From: Paraferrimonas sedimenticola
GTDB lineage: Bacteria; Pseudomonadota; Gammaproteobacteria; Enterobacterales; Shewanellaceae
Assembly (NCBI RefSeq): GCF_002282855.1
Contig: NZ_NRIR01000002.1
Coordinates: forward strand, 248,001-312,000
Direction of reading: 5' to 3'
Length of the DNA: 64,000 bases
Part shown: positions 8,738-17,712 of the stretch, one piece after another
Numbering within the stretch: position 1 is the first letter of the stretch
Layout of the letters: each line of letters starts with the position of its first letter
Position numbers and translations under genes: made by a program
The notes under the pieces: generated by a model
What the model was told of the DNA's origin: nothing
Databases searched by the model: none
Seen by the model: the letters and a program-made list of their open reading frames with translations, nothing else

Positions 8738-9674
8738 ATCCCACCGGCAGCTGGTTGAGGTAGCTCATACCTTGCCAGCCTTGCATGCCGCCGGTATGAA
8801 TCGCCACGACGGTTTGCCCATCCAATCTTCCACGTCTGACCCAATCAAAAATTGCCAACATCATTTTGCTGGTATAAACCGGATCTAGGCCAATTTGGTT
8901 GGTTTGATAAAAGTCGTCAATCAGCGCGAATTGCTCGCTAGAGGTTTTTGCAAAACCACCGCACTCATAGCCGCTGATTAGCTGATAGTCGGGTATCAGG
9001 GCAACATCTTTTAGCAAGTCTTGTATTTTGTGCTCGAGGGAGTTGTCCTTTACCGCACACACACCGTAGACCTTGGTGTTGAGTTTCGCTTGTACCACCC
9101 CTTGCACTAAGCCGGCGACAGTGCCACCCGAGCCGACTGGACAAAACAGTGCGTCGAACGCACCCAGCTGTTGCGACAGTTCATCAACGCTTTCGGCTAC
9201 CCCAGGCAGTGCGAGCTCGCTGCTACCGCCCTCGGCGATGACTCGGCTATTGGGAATTCGCTGCTGCCAGCTCTGTTGGTAGTTGAGGTCGTGGCGGTCT
9301 CGATACTCTTTGCGACTGACAAACTCTAGCTTCATCCCTAAGGCTTGCAGTTGCTTTAAGGTTGGGTTGTTAGGGTCGTACTCCCCTCGAATGACACCGA
9401 TTGTGTTAAATCCAAAAGTATTGCCCGCGGCCGCTAGTGCGTGCAGATGATTAGAGAATGCACCACCGAAACTTATCAGGGTTTTAACTCCATCATTTTT
9501 GGAGTTAACTAACTGATATTTAAGCTTTCTCCACTTGTTGCCAGATATCAGCTGATGAATCGCGTCATCCCTCTTTAACCAAAGCGTTACATTATGGGAA
9601 TTCAGTACAGAATGGGTTATCCTGTCGACAGATGCGCCTCGGCTATGGTGATTGAACTCACTAATAAAACTCAT
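8706..9674 (-). CDS. PLP-dependent deaminase, ACC deaminase/D-cysteine desulfhydrase family
   Basis: 322-residue cytosolic fold-type II PLP enzyme. The PLP-lysine region is SGNKWRKLKYQL near residues 45-56, followed by SFGGAFSNHLHALAAAG (substrate carboxylate/PLP contacts). A glycine-rich phosphate loop, GSGGTVAGLVQG, lies near 180, and HTGGMQG near the C-terminus. The family includes 1-aminocyclopropane-1-carboxylate deaminase and D-cysteine desulfhydrase (E. coli DcyD). Sequence alone does not separate these activities, though in marine gammaproteobacteria D-cysteine or a related D-amino acid is the likelier substrate (inference). It is transcribed away from mshI, starting 83 bp before it. 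Confidence 0.82.
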   Translation of the reverse strand: MSFISEFNHHSRGASVDRITHSVLNSHNVTLWLKRDDAIHQLISGNKWRKLKYQLVNSKNDGVKTLISFGGAFSNHLHALAAAGNTFGFNTIGVIRGEYDPNNPTLKQLQALGMKLEFVSRKEYRDRHDLNYQQSWQQRIPNSRVIAEGGSSELALPGVAESVDELSQQLGAFDALFCPVGSGGTVAGLVQGVVQAKLNTKVYGVCAVKDNSLEHKIQDLLKDVALIPDYQLISGYECGGFAKTSSEQFALIDDFYQTNQIGLDPVYTSKMMLAIFDWVRRGRLDGQTVVAIHTGGMQGWQGMSYLNQLPVGFTIPEYDICV

Positions 9675-9757
9675 GGGAAGACATGGGGCCCGAATTACTT
9701 GGTATAGTCGCTACATAATAACTCTTATAAATCGTCAATTGGACCTTGTAACGCTTT

Positions 9758-10642
9758 ATGGATAAAGGCTTGTTACGCAGATTACAGTTTTGGAAATCCG
9801 GTGCGTCCGCGAAAAAGGCGGGCTTGTATCTGGGTGTCGATAGCTTGACCGCCTACCTAGCGCCTGGCACTGACACTCCAGCCGTCGTTGAGCAGTTTAA
9901 GGTGCTCGAAGACGACTTCGATGGCGCCATGAAAGCCGCCGCCGAAGCGACAGGCGCGGTGCATGCAGCGCTTGTACTCGCGCCTCCTCATTATCAAATT
10001 GTTACCCTAGACCGCCCAAAAGTCGCGAACGATGAGCTTGCTCCGGCGCTGTTGTGGGCGATTAAAGACCTAGTCACACTCAGCGTTGACGACATTCATT
10101 ACGACTACTTCTCGGCGCCGGTGGTCAGCAGCAATAAAGTCAACGTTGTGATAGTCAGCAAATCTTGGCTGTCTAAGGTGTTGCAGTCTGCCGCAGATCA
10201 TCAAATCAACATTAGCCATGTCGTCATCGAGGAGCTTGCGCTCACTCACTTGTTTAGCGGTGAGGAGAGTGCACGCATGTTGCTCTCGCAATTACCTGAG
10301 CAAGAGATGTTGCTGACCGTGGTAAAAGACGGTGAGCTATATCTGCAGCGTCGTCTGCGCGGTTTCAATCAGCTAGCCAATGCGCAGTCGAGTGAGCTCG
10401 AGCAAGATGTGGCGGATCGTCTGAGCCTGGAAGTTCGGCGGTCGATGGACTTTTTCGAGTCGCAATTGCGCCAGCCACCAGTATCAAGCATTAACTTGCT
10501 GTTATCCCATCAAGGCGACGCACTACAACCTTTGTTAAATCAGAATTTCAATCAGGCGGTAGAGCAAGTGCCGGCTGAAAGCGTAGCGCCGATTATGGCC
10601 AGAATGGCTTTGATGGAGCTTGAGCAGGAGGTTGCGTCATGA
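9758..10642 (+). CDS. mshI: MshI, PilM-like cytoplasmic assembly protein of the MSHA pilus
   Basis: First gene of the MSHA biogenesis operon. The 294 residues have the actin-like PilM layout: YLGVDSLTAYL near residue 25, PPHYQIVTLDRP near 75, and EQDVADRLSLEVRRSMDFFE near 218. PilM-type proteins sit under the inner membrane and dock the PilN/PilO pair to the motor. No membrane segment is seen, as expected. The stop overlaps the next start by 4 bp (ATGA), so translation is likely coupled. The 83 bp before it must contain the operon promoter, but I could not fix convincing -35/-10 boxes there. Confidence 0.88.
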   Translation: MDKGLLRRLQFWKSGASAKKAGLYLGVDSLTAYLAPGTDTPAVVEQFKVLEDDFDGAMKAAAEATGAVHAALVLAPPHYQIVTLDRPKVANDELAPALLWAIKDLVTLSVDDIHYDYFSAPVVSSNKVNVVIVSKSWLSKVLQSAADHQINISHVVIEELALTHLFSGEESARMLLSQLPEQEMLLTVVKDGELYLQRRLRGFNQLANAQSSELEQDVADRLSLEVRRSMDFFESQLRQPPVSSINLLLSHQGDALQPLLNQNFNQAVEQVPAESVAPIMARMALMELEQEVAS

Positions 10643-11235
10643 AGACACGCATCAATCTCTATAGCGACAGCTTATTTCCCAAGCAGCACCGCCTGAGCTT
10701 TGACCGTTTGGCGCTATTTAGCGTAGCGGCTTTAGTGATAATGCTGCTAATCGGCGTGTTTACCAGTTGGCAGGCCAGCCAGGCCCTTGCTGAGGTGCGA
10801 GTGGCGGAGCGAGAGCTTTCACAGACTCAGCAGACCCACAACGACCTTAAAGACAGAGTTAAAGCCCACGCGCCACGCCCAGAGTTGGTTGAGCAAGTGA
10901 ACCGTCGCGAGCGTCAGCTTGCGATGAAACAACTGCTGATCCGCGAACTAAACGAGCGCTCACGACTCACCAGTACCGGCTTTTCTCCGCTGATGAAAGA
11001 CTTAGCTAGCGTGCACCGCAGCGATTTGTGGTTGACTCAAATCTACGCCAGCGAAGGTAAATTTCGCTTCGAAGGCGGCGCCACTATGGCTAGCAGCTTG
11101 CCGAAATGGGTTGACCAATTACAGACCACAGAAACTCTGCGCGGCCAGTCGTTCCACAGCATGACCATGCAGTCGCAAAAGAATCAGGCGTTGAGCTTTG
11201 TGCTGAGTAGTCTTTTAGACGAGGGAGCGCAGTAA
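10639..11235 (+). CDS. mshI2: PilN-like MSHA assembly protein (MshI2)
   Basis: 198 residues of PilN type. A short cytoplasmic N-terminus with the PilM-binding pattern (RINLYSDSLFPK, residues 3-14) is followed by one membrane segment at ~27-47, a coiled-coil stretch ~50-110 and a small ferredoxin-like periplasmic domain. In type IV pili PilN pairs with PilO and connects the cytoplasmic PilM to the periplasmic alignment complex. It overlaps mshI by 4 bp and the next gene by 1 bp. Published names for this gene vary (mshI2 or simply mshJ region). Confidence 0.82.
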   Translation: MKTRINLYSDSLFPKQHRLSFDRLALFSVAALVIMLLIGVFTSWQASQALAEVRVAERELSQTQQTHNDLKDRVKAHAPRPELVEQVNRRERQLAMKQLLIRELNERSRLTSTGFSPLMKDLASVHRSDLWLTQIYASEGKFRFEGGATMASSLPKWVDQLQTTETLRGQSFHSMTMQSQKNQALSFVLSSLLDEGAQ

Positions 11236-11918
11236 TGCAGGCATTGGCCACTTATCGTCATAAATTCGATCACCTGAGTCAGCGCGAGCGAGTGCTCATT
11301 GGACTGAGCTGTGCTGTATTGATTTTTGCCATAGGTTGGTCGTTCATCGACGCCAATATTCAAGATTGGGTTGAGCGCGAGCGTCGCGCCGAGGGCAAGC
11401 AGCAGGAGATTAAGCTGCTTGAACAGCAAAACCAAATCTTTGAAATTCGTCTTAACGAAGACCCGAATTTGGCATTTGAGCAGAAGCTTGCGCAAATCGA
11501 GGCGCAAGACCAGGCCATTGAAGAGCAGTTGCAATCGGAAATGGTGGACATGGTTGAGCCGCAACACATGCCAGCCTTGCTCTCTAGCGTGCTAAGCAGT
11601 GCAAAAGGCATCAAGCTGGTGTCGTTTAAGTCGCTGGCACCGATTGCCCTGTTAGACCAGGCACAGCAAACGCAAGCCAATGTCGATACCAGCGCAGAGC
11701 AAGACATCAATATTTATGCTCACGGCATCAATTTGACCCTGGAAGGGGATTACTTTTCTTTGCTTAAGTTTTTGGTAGCGGTAGAGGAGTTACCGGAGAA
11801 CTTGTATTGGTACGAGCTGGATTATCAGGTCGCCAAATATCCAAAGGGCCAGCTTCAGCTAGAAGTTTACAGTGTGAGTATGCGAGAGGAGTTCATTAGT
11901 GTTGCTTCAAATGACTAA
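11235..11918 (+). CDS. mshJ: MshJ, PilO-like MSHA assembly protein
   Basis: 227 residues with PilO layout. A short N-terminus is followed by a single membrane segment at ~22-38 (VLIGLSCAVLIFAIGWSF), a charged coiled coil ~45-110 and a periplasmic domain ending in EVYSVSMREEF. It partners the PilN-like protein in the inner-membrane alignment subcomplex. The start codon overlaps the preceding stop (TAATG). The 3' end overlaps mshK by 20 bp. Confidence 0.84.
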   Translation: MQALATYRHKFDHLSQRERVLIGLSCAVLIFAIGWSFIDANIQDWVERERRAEGKQQEIKLLEQQNQIFEIRLNEDPNLAFEQKLAQIEAQDQAIEEQLQSEMVDMVEPQHMPALLSSVLSSAKGIKLVSFKSLAPIALLDQAQQTQANVDTSAEQDINIYAHGINLTLEGDYFSLLKFLVAVEELPENLYWYELDYQVAKYPKGQLQLEVYSVSMREEFISVASND

Positions 11919-12219
11919 ACTGCTGCTGACATTGACCTGCTTGCTCGCGGGTAGCGTATCTGCGACCCAATTATTGGACCCAACACGTCCAGCGGTGGGC
12001 CTAGAGCCTGTCAAAGGCGAGCTCAGTGTGGAGAGTACCGGGCTTGTGCTTAACGCAGTATTGATAAACGGCGGGGCAAAAACCGCTGTAATTAACCAGC
12101 AGGCCTACCAGGTGGGTCAGCGAGTTAGTGGTATGCGCATCAACTACATAGATAACAATCAGGTGCGTTTGGAAAACGGTCGAGTACTTACTCTTTTTAC
12201 GACCGTCACCAAAAATTAG
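11899..12219 (+). CDS. mshK: MshK, PilP-like periplasmic MSHA protein
   Basis: 106 residues, small exported protein: hydrophobic signal at ~6-20 with a likely cleavage SVSA|TQ, then a short PilP/GspC-type domain (LLDPTRPAVG, LNAVLINGGAKTAVIN, YQVGQRVSGM, VRLENGRVLTLFT). PilP-type proteins link the PilN/O complex to the secretin. The GTG at 11899 is chosen because GAGAGGAG lies 8 bases upstream. An ATG at 11911 would also leave a full signal peptide. The preceding gene overlaps by 20 bp. Confidence 0.82.
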   Translation: MLLQMTKLLLTLTCLLAGSVSATQLLDPTRPAVGLEPVKGELSVESTGLVLNAVLINGGAKTAVINQQAYQVGQRVSGMRINYIDNNQVRLENGRVLTLFTTVTKN

Positions 12220-12238
12220 GGATTTAGGGGAAATAGGA

Positions 12239-13903
12239 ATGACGACTTTGTATAAGTCAGTGGCACCAATCTTTGCCTTGTTTTTGTTGGGGTGTCAGAC
12301 GACCGCGGATCGTCCACAGCCAACCGAATCGAAGCAGGCTCTGGCACAGATTCAGGCGGAGCAAGCGGCGCGGGTATCCAAGCCCGTTTTGCCGGATGCG
12401 TTAGCACAAGAGCTGTCAGGGTTGTCGCCATTGGCCGAGCTTTCGCCTAGCCTGCAGCAAGAACGTCGTTTTGACGTGGCGGCTAACGATCTCGATGCTC
12501 GTGTGCTGTTCCCAAGTCTAGTGAAAGGCACGCCCTTGTCGGTGGCTTTGCACCCCAATGTCTCGGGTACTGTAACCTTGTCGCTAAAAGGCGTGACCTT
12601 ATCGGAAGCGCTAACCGTGATTCAGGATTTATACGGTTACGAAGTCAGCCTGGATGGCCGTATTCTACGAGTTTTCCCGGCCGGCATGCGCACCGAAACT
12701 TTTCCGCTTAACTATCTGTACATGCAGCGCAATGGCACTAGCTTAACCAGCATTAACTCGGGCCGAATCAGCGACCAGCAAAACAACAACAACCGCTCTG
12801 GCTCCAACAACAGCAACAATTACAACTCGGGTTCTAACTCGGGCTCGAACAATCAGTCGGGGCAGAACAATCAAAACCGCACCAACGGTACCTTTATCCA
12901 AAGTCGCACCGAAACCAATTTCTGGGCAGAGCTAAAAACCACTCTGGAGTCGATTATTGGTTCGACTGACGATGGCCGGCAGGTGGTGGTAACCCCACAA
13001 GCGGGTCTGGTGACCATTCGCGCTTATCCCAATGAGCTGCGTCAGGTACGCGAGTTCATTAAAACGGCCGAAAGCCACTTGCAGCGCCAGGTGATTTTGG
13101 AAGCCAAAGTGGTTGAAGTGACCCTAAATGACGGATTCCAGCAAGGGATCCACTGGGAAAAAATTGTTGCCAGCAGCGGCAGCGCCGAGTTTACCTTTGG
13201 CAACACCCAAGGCGAGTTAGGCGACGAGATTACTCGAGCCATCGGTGGTATCACTTCGCTTAAATTCAGCGGTAATGACTTTGCCGGCATGATTAGCCTG
13301 CTAGACACGCAAGGCGATGTGGATGTGCTGTCTAGCCCTCGAGTAACCGCCGCCAACAACCAAAAAGCCGTCATTAAAGTTGGTGTAGACGAGTACTTTG
13401 TTACTGACGTTTCGTCAACCACGGTCACTGGCACCAGTCCAATTACCACACCTTCGGTTGAGCTGACCCCTTTCTTTAGTGGCATCGCGCTAGATGTGAC
13501 ACCGCAAATCGACAACGAAGGTAACGTGTTGCTGCACGTCCACCCTTCAGTGGTCGATGTCAAAGAGCAAATCAAAGAAATCGATGTGGCCGATAGCAGC
13601 CTGAGTTTGCCGTTAGCGCAAAGTGAAATTCGCGAGTCAGATACCGTTATTAAGGCCGCCAGTGGCGATGTGGTCGTGATTGGTGGTTTGATGAAGACCC
13701 AAGCAATTGAGCTCAATTCTGGCGTACCCGTATTGCGCAATATTCCCGTGCTGGGCCACTTGTTTAACAACAAAACAAAAGAGAACCGCAAAACCGAGCT
13801 AGTCATTTTGCTCAAGCCTGTGGTGGTTGGCGCAGACACTTGGAAAGACGAATTGGAGCGCTCCAAGCAGTTACTTGATCGTTGGTATCCGGAGGAAGGT
13901 TAA
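12239..13903 (+). CDS. mshL: MshL, outer-membrane secretin of the MSHA pilus
   Basis: 554 residues. Lipoprotein signal with lipobox Cys at residue 19 (LFLLGC). A secretin N0/STN-like segment around 75-135 (LFPSLVKGTPLSVAL...LSEALTVIQD) leads into an N1-type domain split by an Asn/Ser/Gly linker (residues ~178-218). The C-terminal secretin pore domain is marked by VDVLSSPRVTAANNQKA, VVVIGGLMK and VPVLRNIPVLGHLF. It forms the ring through which the pilus leaves the cell. The linker is unusually rich in Asn and Ser for a secretin. The gene is followed by mshM after 5 bp. Confidence 0.93.
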   Translation: MTTLYKSVAPIFALFLLGCQTTADRPQPTESKQALAQIQAEQAARVSKPVLPDALAQELSGLSPLAELSPSLQQERRFDVAANDLDARVLFPSLVKGTPLSVALHPNVSGTVTLSLKGVTLSEALTVIQDLYGYEVSLDGRILRVFPAGMRTETFPLNYLYMQRNGTSLTSINSGRISDQQNNNNRSGSNNSNNYNSGSNSGSNNQSGQNNQNRTNGTFIQSRTETNFWAELKTTLESIIGSTDDGRQVVVTPQAGLVTIRAYPNELRQVREFIKTAESHLQRQVILEAKVVEVTLNDGFQQGIHWEKIVASSGSAEFTFGNTQGELGDEITRAIGGITSLKFSGNDFAGMISLLDTQGDVDVLSSPRVTAANNQKAVIKVGVDEYFVTDVSSTTVTGTSPITTPSVELTPFFSGIALDVTPQIDNEGNVLLHVHPSVVDVKEQIKEIDVADSSLSLPLAQSEIRESDTVIKAASGDVVVIGGLMKTQAIELNSGVPVLRNIPVLGHLFNNKTKENRKTELVILLKPVVVGADTWKDELERSKQLLDRWYPEEG

Positions 13904-13908
13904 TCGGT

Positions 13909-14811
13909 ATGTACTTGCAGCATTTTGGGTTAGCGACGGCTCCGTTCTCGCTAACCCCGAATACCAGCTTCTTTTTTGGATTGGCGCCTCATGTTGAGGC
14001 GCTGCAAGTTTTACATACAGCCCTGGTTGGTGGCGAGGGCTTCATCAAAGTCACTGGTGAAGTGGGGACAGGTAAGACACTGATCTGCCGTAAGTTACTC
14101 AATGATATGGCCCATCAGTTTGCATGCGTCTACCTTCCCAACCCGTATCTATCACCGCAAGAGCTGCGTTGGGCGGTGGCCTGTGAATTGGGCTTTAGCT
14201 ATTCCGCTAAGGTCGACCAGCAGCAACTGATTCAATTAATCCACGAAAAGTTGTTGAGCCTCGCCGAGCAAGGCAAGCGCGCGGTTATCGTGGTTGACGA
14301 GGCACAGGCGCTACCGGATGAGAGTCTGGAAGCTTTGCGTTTGTTTACCAACTTGGAAACCGAAACCAGCAAATTGCTGCAAGTGGTATTGTTGGGCCAG
14401 CCCGAGCTAGACCAGCGTCTAGCACAAGACAAATTCCGTCAGTTGCGTCAGCGCATCGGGTTTTCCTACCAGTTACGCCCGCTCACCGAGGCTGAAATTC
14501 ATGGCTACGTCGAGCACAGACTTAAGGTCGCTGGGTGGCAAGGCGGTGCTGTGTTTGAGAAGGGGCAAATTCGTCAGCTGTACAAAGCATCACGAGGGAT
14601 CCCCAGATTGGTAAACCTGCTTTGTCACAAAGGCCTACTACTAGCTTATGGTGCCGGTGTTCGTCGAGTGAGCGCTAAGCAACTGAAAGCGGCGATTGCC
14701 GATACCGAAGACGCTAACAGCCCGATGTCACTTAGAGCGCCGGTTTTGGGGTTAACCCTAGGTTTAGCCGCAGCAGTGCTGTGGTATTGGTTGCAAGGTA
14801 GCGCCCTATGA
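13909..14811 (+). CDS. mshM: MshM, ExeA-like AAA+ ATPase
   Basis: 300-residue P-loop ATPase of the ExeA/GspA group: N-terminal HFGLATAPFSLTPNTSFFF, Walker A GEVGTGKT near residue 50, Walker B VIVVDEAQALP near 130, sensor region LLGQPELDQRL. Residues ~280-296 form one C-terminal hydrophobic segment. ExeA-type ATPases help place the secretin through the cell wall. The start is set at the ATG at 13909, which has GGAGGAAGG at 9 bases and gives the family N-terminus. An in-frame ATG at 13882 would overlap mshL and add nine atypical residues. It overlaps mshN by 4 bp. Confidence 0.9.
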   Translation: MYLQHFGLATAPFSLTPNTSFFFGLAPHVEALQVLHTALVGGEGFIKVTGEVGTGKTLICRKLLNDMAHQFACVYLPNPYLSPQELRWAVACELGFSYSAKVDQQQLIQLIHEKLLSLAEQGKRAVIVVDEAQALPDESLEALRLFTNLETETSKLLQVVLLGQPELDQRLAQDKFRQLRQRIGFSYQLRPLTEAEIHGYVEHRLKVAGWQGGAVFEKGQIRQLYKASRGIPRLVNLLCHKGLLLAYGAGVRRVSAKQLKAAIADTEDANSPMSLRAPVLGLTLGLAAAVLWYWLQGSAL

Positions 14812-15947
14812 GCGTGATTAATCAGATGCTCAAAGAGCTCGATGAGCGCAAGGCCACTCAAGGCGCGATCGCGGTAACCCCGTATCAGGCGCCCAAGGCT
14901 TGGTATCAAAATTCGGGATTGTGGGTTGGCCTCGCCCTTGGATTAGGCGGTGGCGGCTTGGCGTTTGGTTGGCTGGCTCTGTCTAAACTGGAGAGTCCTC
15001 AGTTTATCGAGACGGCGAGCATGAGTAACAAGGTACCAGTCGCGGTCATTGAGCAGGCTGAAGTGAGGCCTAGTTCGGCGATAGACCAGACAGCATCTGC
15101 CGATTCGAAAGGCGAAACTGCCAAGGCTTCGACGGGTGAAACCGACGCCAACCCAGTGGTTAGCCAGGCACAGGTTGAGCAGGCGAAGCCTAAGGCTGAA
15201 GCGCCTCAGATCATTGAGGAAAATGGCATCGCAGCGACTTCTGTTGAAGCAGAGCCAGTGACTGCAGAGCCGGCTAAACCCGAGCCGAGTCATTCGAGCA
15301 AGCCACAAGTCAGCAAGCCAGACAGCGCCAAACCAGAGCCCAGCTTTGAGCTGGTTGAAGTTGTGTTAACTAAAAAAGACAAGATTGCTCGAGCGATAAC
15401 ATCTGCCGAACAATGGCAACAGCAGGGGCAGTTTAAAAAAGCGGCAGTTGACTACCGTACCGCGCTGAAGTTAGATGGAAGTTTGCATCAAGTCCGTAAA
15501 CAACTTGCTGCGCTCTTGTTTGGCCAAAACGACATAAAAGGGGCCTTGAGCGTGTTACAGCAAGGTCGTACGCAATATCCGCAAGAAATCGATTTTGGTG
15601 TGCTGCAGGCGAGAATTCTGCAACAAAGTGATCGCATGCAAGATGCCATGGCCTTGCTTCAATCGCTGCAACTCATCGCCGTGCCTGAGCACGCTAAAGG
15701 GCTGATTTTGCTCAGTGAGATATCTCAAGCTGAGCAAGAGTTTGTTTTGGCTGAAAGCAGCTATCGAAGCTTGTCGGAACTTCAACCCAATGTGGCCAAG
15801 TGGTGGCTGGGTTTGGGGTTTGCGTTGGACTCGCAAGGAGAACAAGGGGAAGCTCTGTTGGCTTATCGACGCGCCTTATCAACAAGCGGGCTGTCGGAAA
15901 ACGGCAGGCAATTCCTCACGAATCGAATCGCCCAGTTAGGAGGTTGA
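14808..15947 (+). CDS. mshN: MshN, TPR protein of the MSHA pilus
   Basis: 379 residues. Cytoplasmic head MSVINQMLKELDERKA, one membrane segment ~36-58, then a periplasmic linker rich in Ala/Glu/Pro/Lys with repeated KPEPS (residues ~60-185). Tetratricopeptide repeats follow from ~195 to the end (for example GQFKKAAVDYRTALKLDGS and GEALLAYRRALSTS). This is the GspB/ExeB-like partner of the MshM ATPase. ATGA overlap with mshM; mshE starts one base after its stop. Confidence 0.87.
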   Translation: MSVINQMLKELDERKATQGAIAVTPYQAPKAWYQNSGLWVGLALGLGGGGLAFGWLALSKLESPQFIETASMSNKVPVAVIEQAEVRPSSAIDQTASADSKGETAKASTGETDANPVVSQAQVEQAKPKAEAPQIIEENGIAATSVEAEPVTAEPAKPEPSHSSKPQVSKPDSAKPEPSFELVEVVLTKKDKIARAITSAEQWQQQGQFKKAAVDYRTALKLDGSLHQVRKQLAALLFGQNDIKGALSVLQQGRTQYPQEIDFGVLQARILQQSDRMQDAMALLQSLQLIAVPEHAKGLILLSEISQAEQEFVLAESSYRSLSELQPNVAKWWLGLGFALDSQGEQGEALLAYRRALSTSGLSENGRQFLTNRIAQLGG

Positions 15948-15948
15948 A

Positions 15949-17712
15949 ATGCAACCTAAACTGAAAATGCGCTTAGGCGATTTGTTGGTCCAAGAACACA
16001 TCATTACCGATGACCAACTCAACGCTGCGCTAAAAAAACAACAAAGTACCGGCCTAAAACTGGGACGCACCCTAATTGAATCTGGGTGTTTGAGCGAACA
16101 ACAGCTACTGACTTTCTTGGCGCAGCAGCTGAACATTCCATTGCTGGATATCAGTAAGCGCAACATACCTCAGTCCATCTTAAAGTGGATCCCTGAGGTA
16201 CAGGCCCGTCGTTATCGCGCGCTGCCAATCGAAGAAGACGCTGAGTCTGTGCTGGTGGCCATGTCGGATCCGGCCGACCTGCAAGCGCTGGATAACATTG
16301 AAGTCTTGCTAGAGCCTAAGCGCTTGCGTCTTGCGGTAGCGCCTGAGCGCCAGCTGTTAGACGCCTTTGATAACCTATATCGCCGTACCGACGAAATTGC
16401 GTCAATGGCTGAGCAGCTCGATGAAGAGTACGCCGCCGATGACTCGTTTAATCTCAGCGACCTCACCATGGACGATGGTGACAACGAGACCACAGTGGTT
16501 AAGTTGTTGCAGTCGATTTTTGAAGACGCCATTCAAATGCGCGCCTCGGATATTCACATTGAGCCGGGTGAAGATGCGCTGCGGATTCGCCAACGGATCG
16601 ACGGCCATCTCAACGAAACCATACTGCCTGAGGTTAAAATCGCCTCGGCACTGGTGTTGCGTCTCAAGCTAATGGCTGGTCTGGATATCTCTGAGAAGCG
16701 TTTACCGCAAGACGGTCGCTTCAACATCGAAGTGAAAAAGCACAAGGTCGACGTGCGTTTGTCGACCATGCCGGTGGCTCATGGTGAGTCAGTGGTAATG
16801 CGTTTACTTGACCAGTCCGCGGGCCTGCTGACCCTCGAGCAAACCGGTATGCCGGACCCTATGGTTGAGCGCGTACGCCGGCACATTCGCCGTCCCCACG
16901 GAATGCTGCTGGTGACCGGTCCTACGGGGTCGGGTAAAACCACCACTCTTTATGGCATTTTGTCTGAGCTGAACACGGCTTCGAAAAAAATTATTACTGT
17001 GGAAGATCCGGTGGAATATCAAATTCCGCGTATCAACCAAGTGCAGGTGAATCACAAGATTGGCTTGGACTTTTCAAACGTGCTTCGAACCACTTTGCGT
17101 CAAGACCCAGATATCATCATGGTGGGTGAGATGCGTGACCAAGAGACTGTGGAAATCGGTCTTCGAGGCGCATTGACCGGTCACTTCGTACTGTCGACTC
17201 TGCACACCAACGACGCCATTACTTCAGCGTTGCGTTTGTTGGACATGGGCGCTGCGGCCTACTTGGTGGCCAGTGCGCTACGAGTGATTATCGCTCAGCG
17301 ACTGGTTCGGAAAGTCTGCTATAACTGTGGCCAAGACCATCAGCTCAGTGCTGCAGAGCGCGCTTGGGTAACCAGCATTAGCGGACGCGACCCAGGTGAA
17401 GGCGTGTTTAGAAAAGGTGTTGGTTGTCAGGCCTGTGGCGGCACCGGCTATCGCGGCCGAGTGGGTGTATTTGAGATCCTTGAGTTGGATGAAGCCATGA
17501 TGGATGCGATGCGAATCGGCGATCCACAAGCCTTCTCTGCGGCAGCGCATGCCAGTCCGTCCTTTGTGCCGCTAGCCAAGTCGGCGATGGAGTTCTTGTT
17601 TAGCGGACAGACCACCATCGAAGAGGTGGCGCGATTGGTGGAAGATGTCGAGGCCGATTTTAGCAACACAGATAACCTTGCCAACATTGAAGCGACTCAA
17701 GGAATTGGATAA
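15949..17712 (+). CDS. mshE: MshE, extension ATPase with c-di-GMP-binding MshEN domain
   Basis: 587-residue GspE/PilB-type hexameric ATPase that drives pilus extension. The N-terminal MshEN module has two tandem motif copies, MRLGDLLVQEHIITDDQL (residues ~7-24) and LKLGRTLIESGCLSEQQL (~34-52). In V. cholerae MshE this module binds c-di-GMP. Catalytic part: Walker A GPTGSGKTT near 323, Asp box and Walker B IIMVGEMRDQETVEIGLRG, and a zinc-type CYNCG...CQACGG pair near 456 and 493. Translation overlaps mshG by one base. The intact MshEN motifs mean that pilus extension here should respond to c-di-GMP (inference). Confidence 0.95.
   Translation: MQPKLKMRLGDLLVQEHIITDDQLNAALKKQQSTGLKLGRTLIESGCLSEQQLLTFLAQQLNIPLLDISKRNIPQSILKWIPEVQARRYRALPIEEDAESVLVAMSDPADLQALDNIEVLLEPKRLRLAVAPERQLLDAFDNLYRRTDEIASMAEQLDEEYAADDSFNLSDLTMDDGDNETTVVKLLQSIFEDAIQMRASDIHIEPGEDALRIRQRIDGHLNETILPEVKIASALVLRLKLMAGLDISEKRLPQDGRFNIEVKKHKVDVRLSTMPVAHGESVVMRLLDQSAGLLTLEQTGMPDPMVERVRRHIRRPHGMLLVTGPTGSGKTTTLYGILSELNTASKKIITVEDPVEYQIPRINQVQVNHKIGLDFSNVLRTTLRQDPDIIMVGEMRDQETVEIGLRGALTGHFVLSTLHTNDAITSALRLLDMGAAAYLVASALRVIIAQRLVRKVCYNCGQDHQLSAAERAWVTSISGRDPGEGVFRKGVGCQACGGTGYRGRVGVFEILELDEAMMDAMRIGDPQAFSAAAHASPSFVPLAKSAMEFLFSGQTTIEEVARLVEDVEADFSNTDNLANIEATQGIG

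Noticed and set aside
9675-9757. Promoter of the mshI operon (TTGGTA / CATAAT)
   Set aside because: The two boxes are only 9 bp apart, which is not a sigma-70 spacing; no better pair was found.
13042-13866. 274-codon open frame antisense to mshL
   Set aside because: mshL has a clear secretin sequence in the other strand; the antisense product is Ser/Thr-rich without domains and has no start signal.
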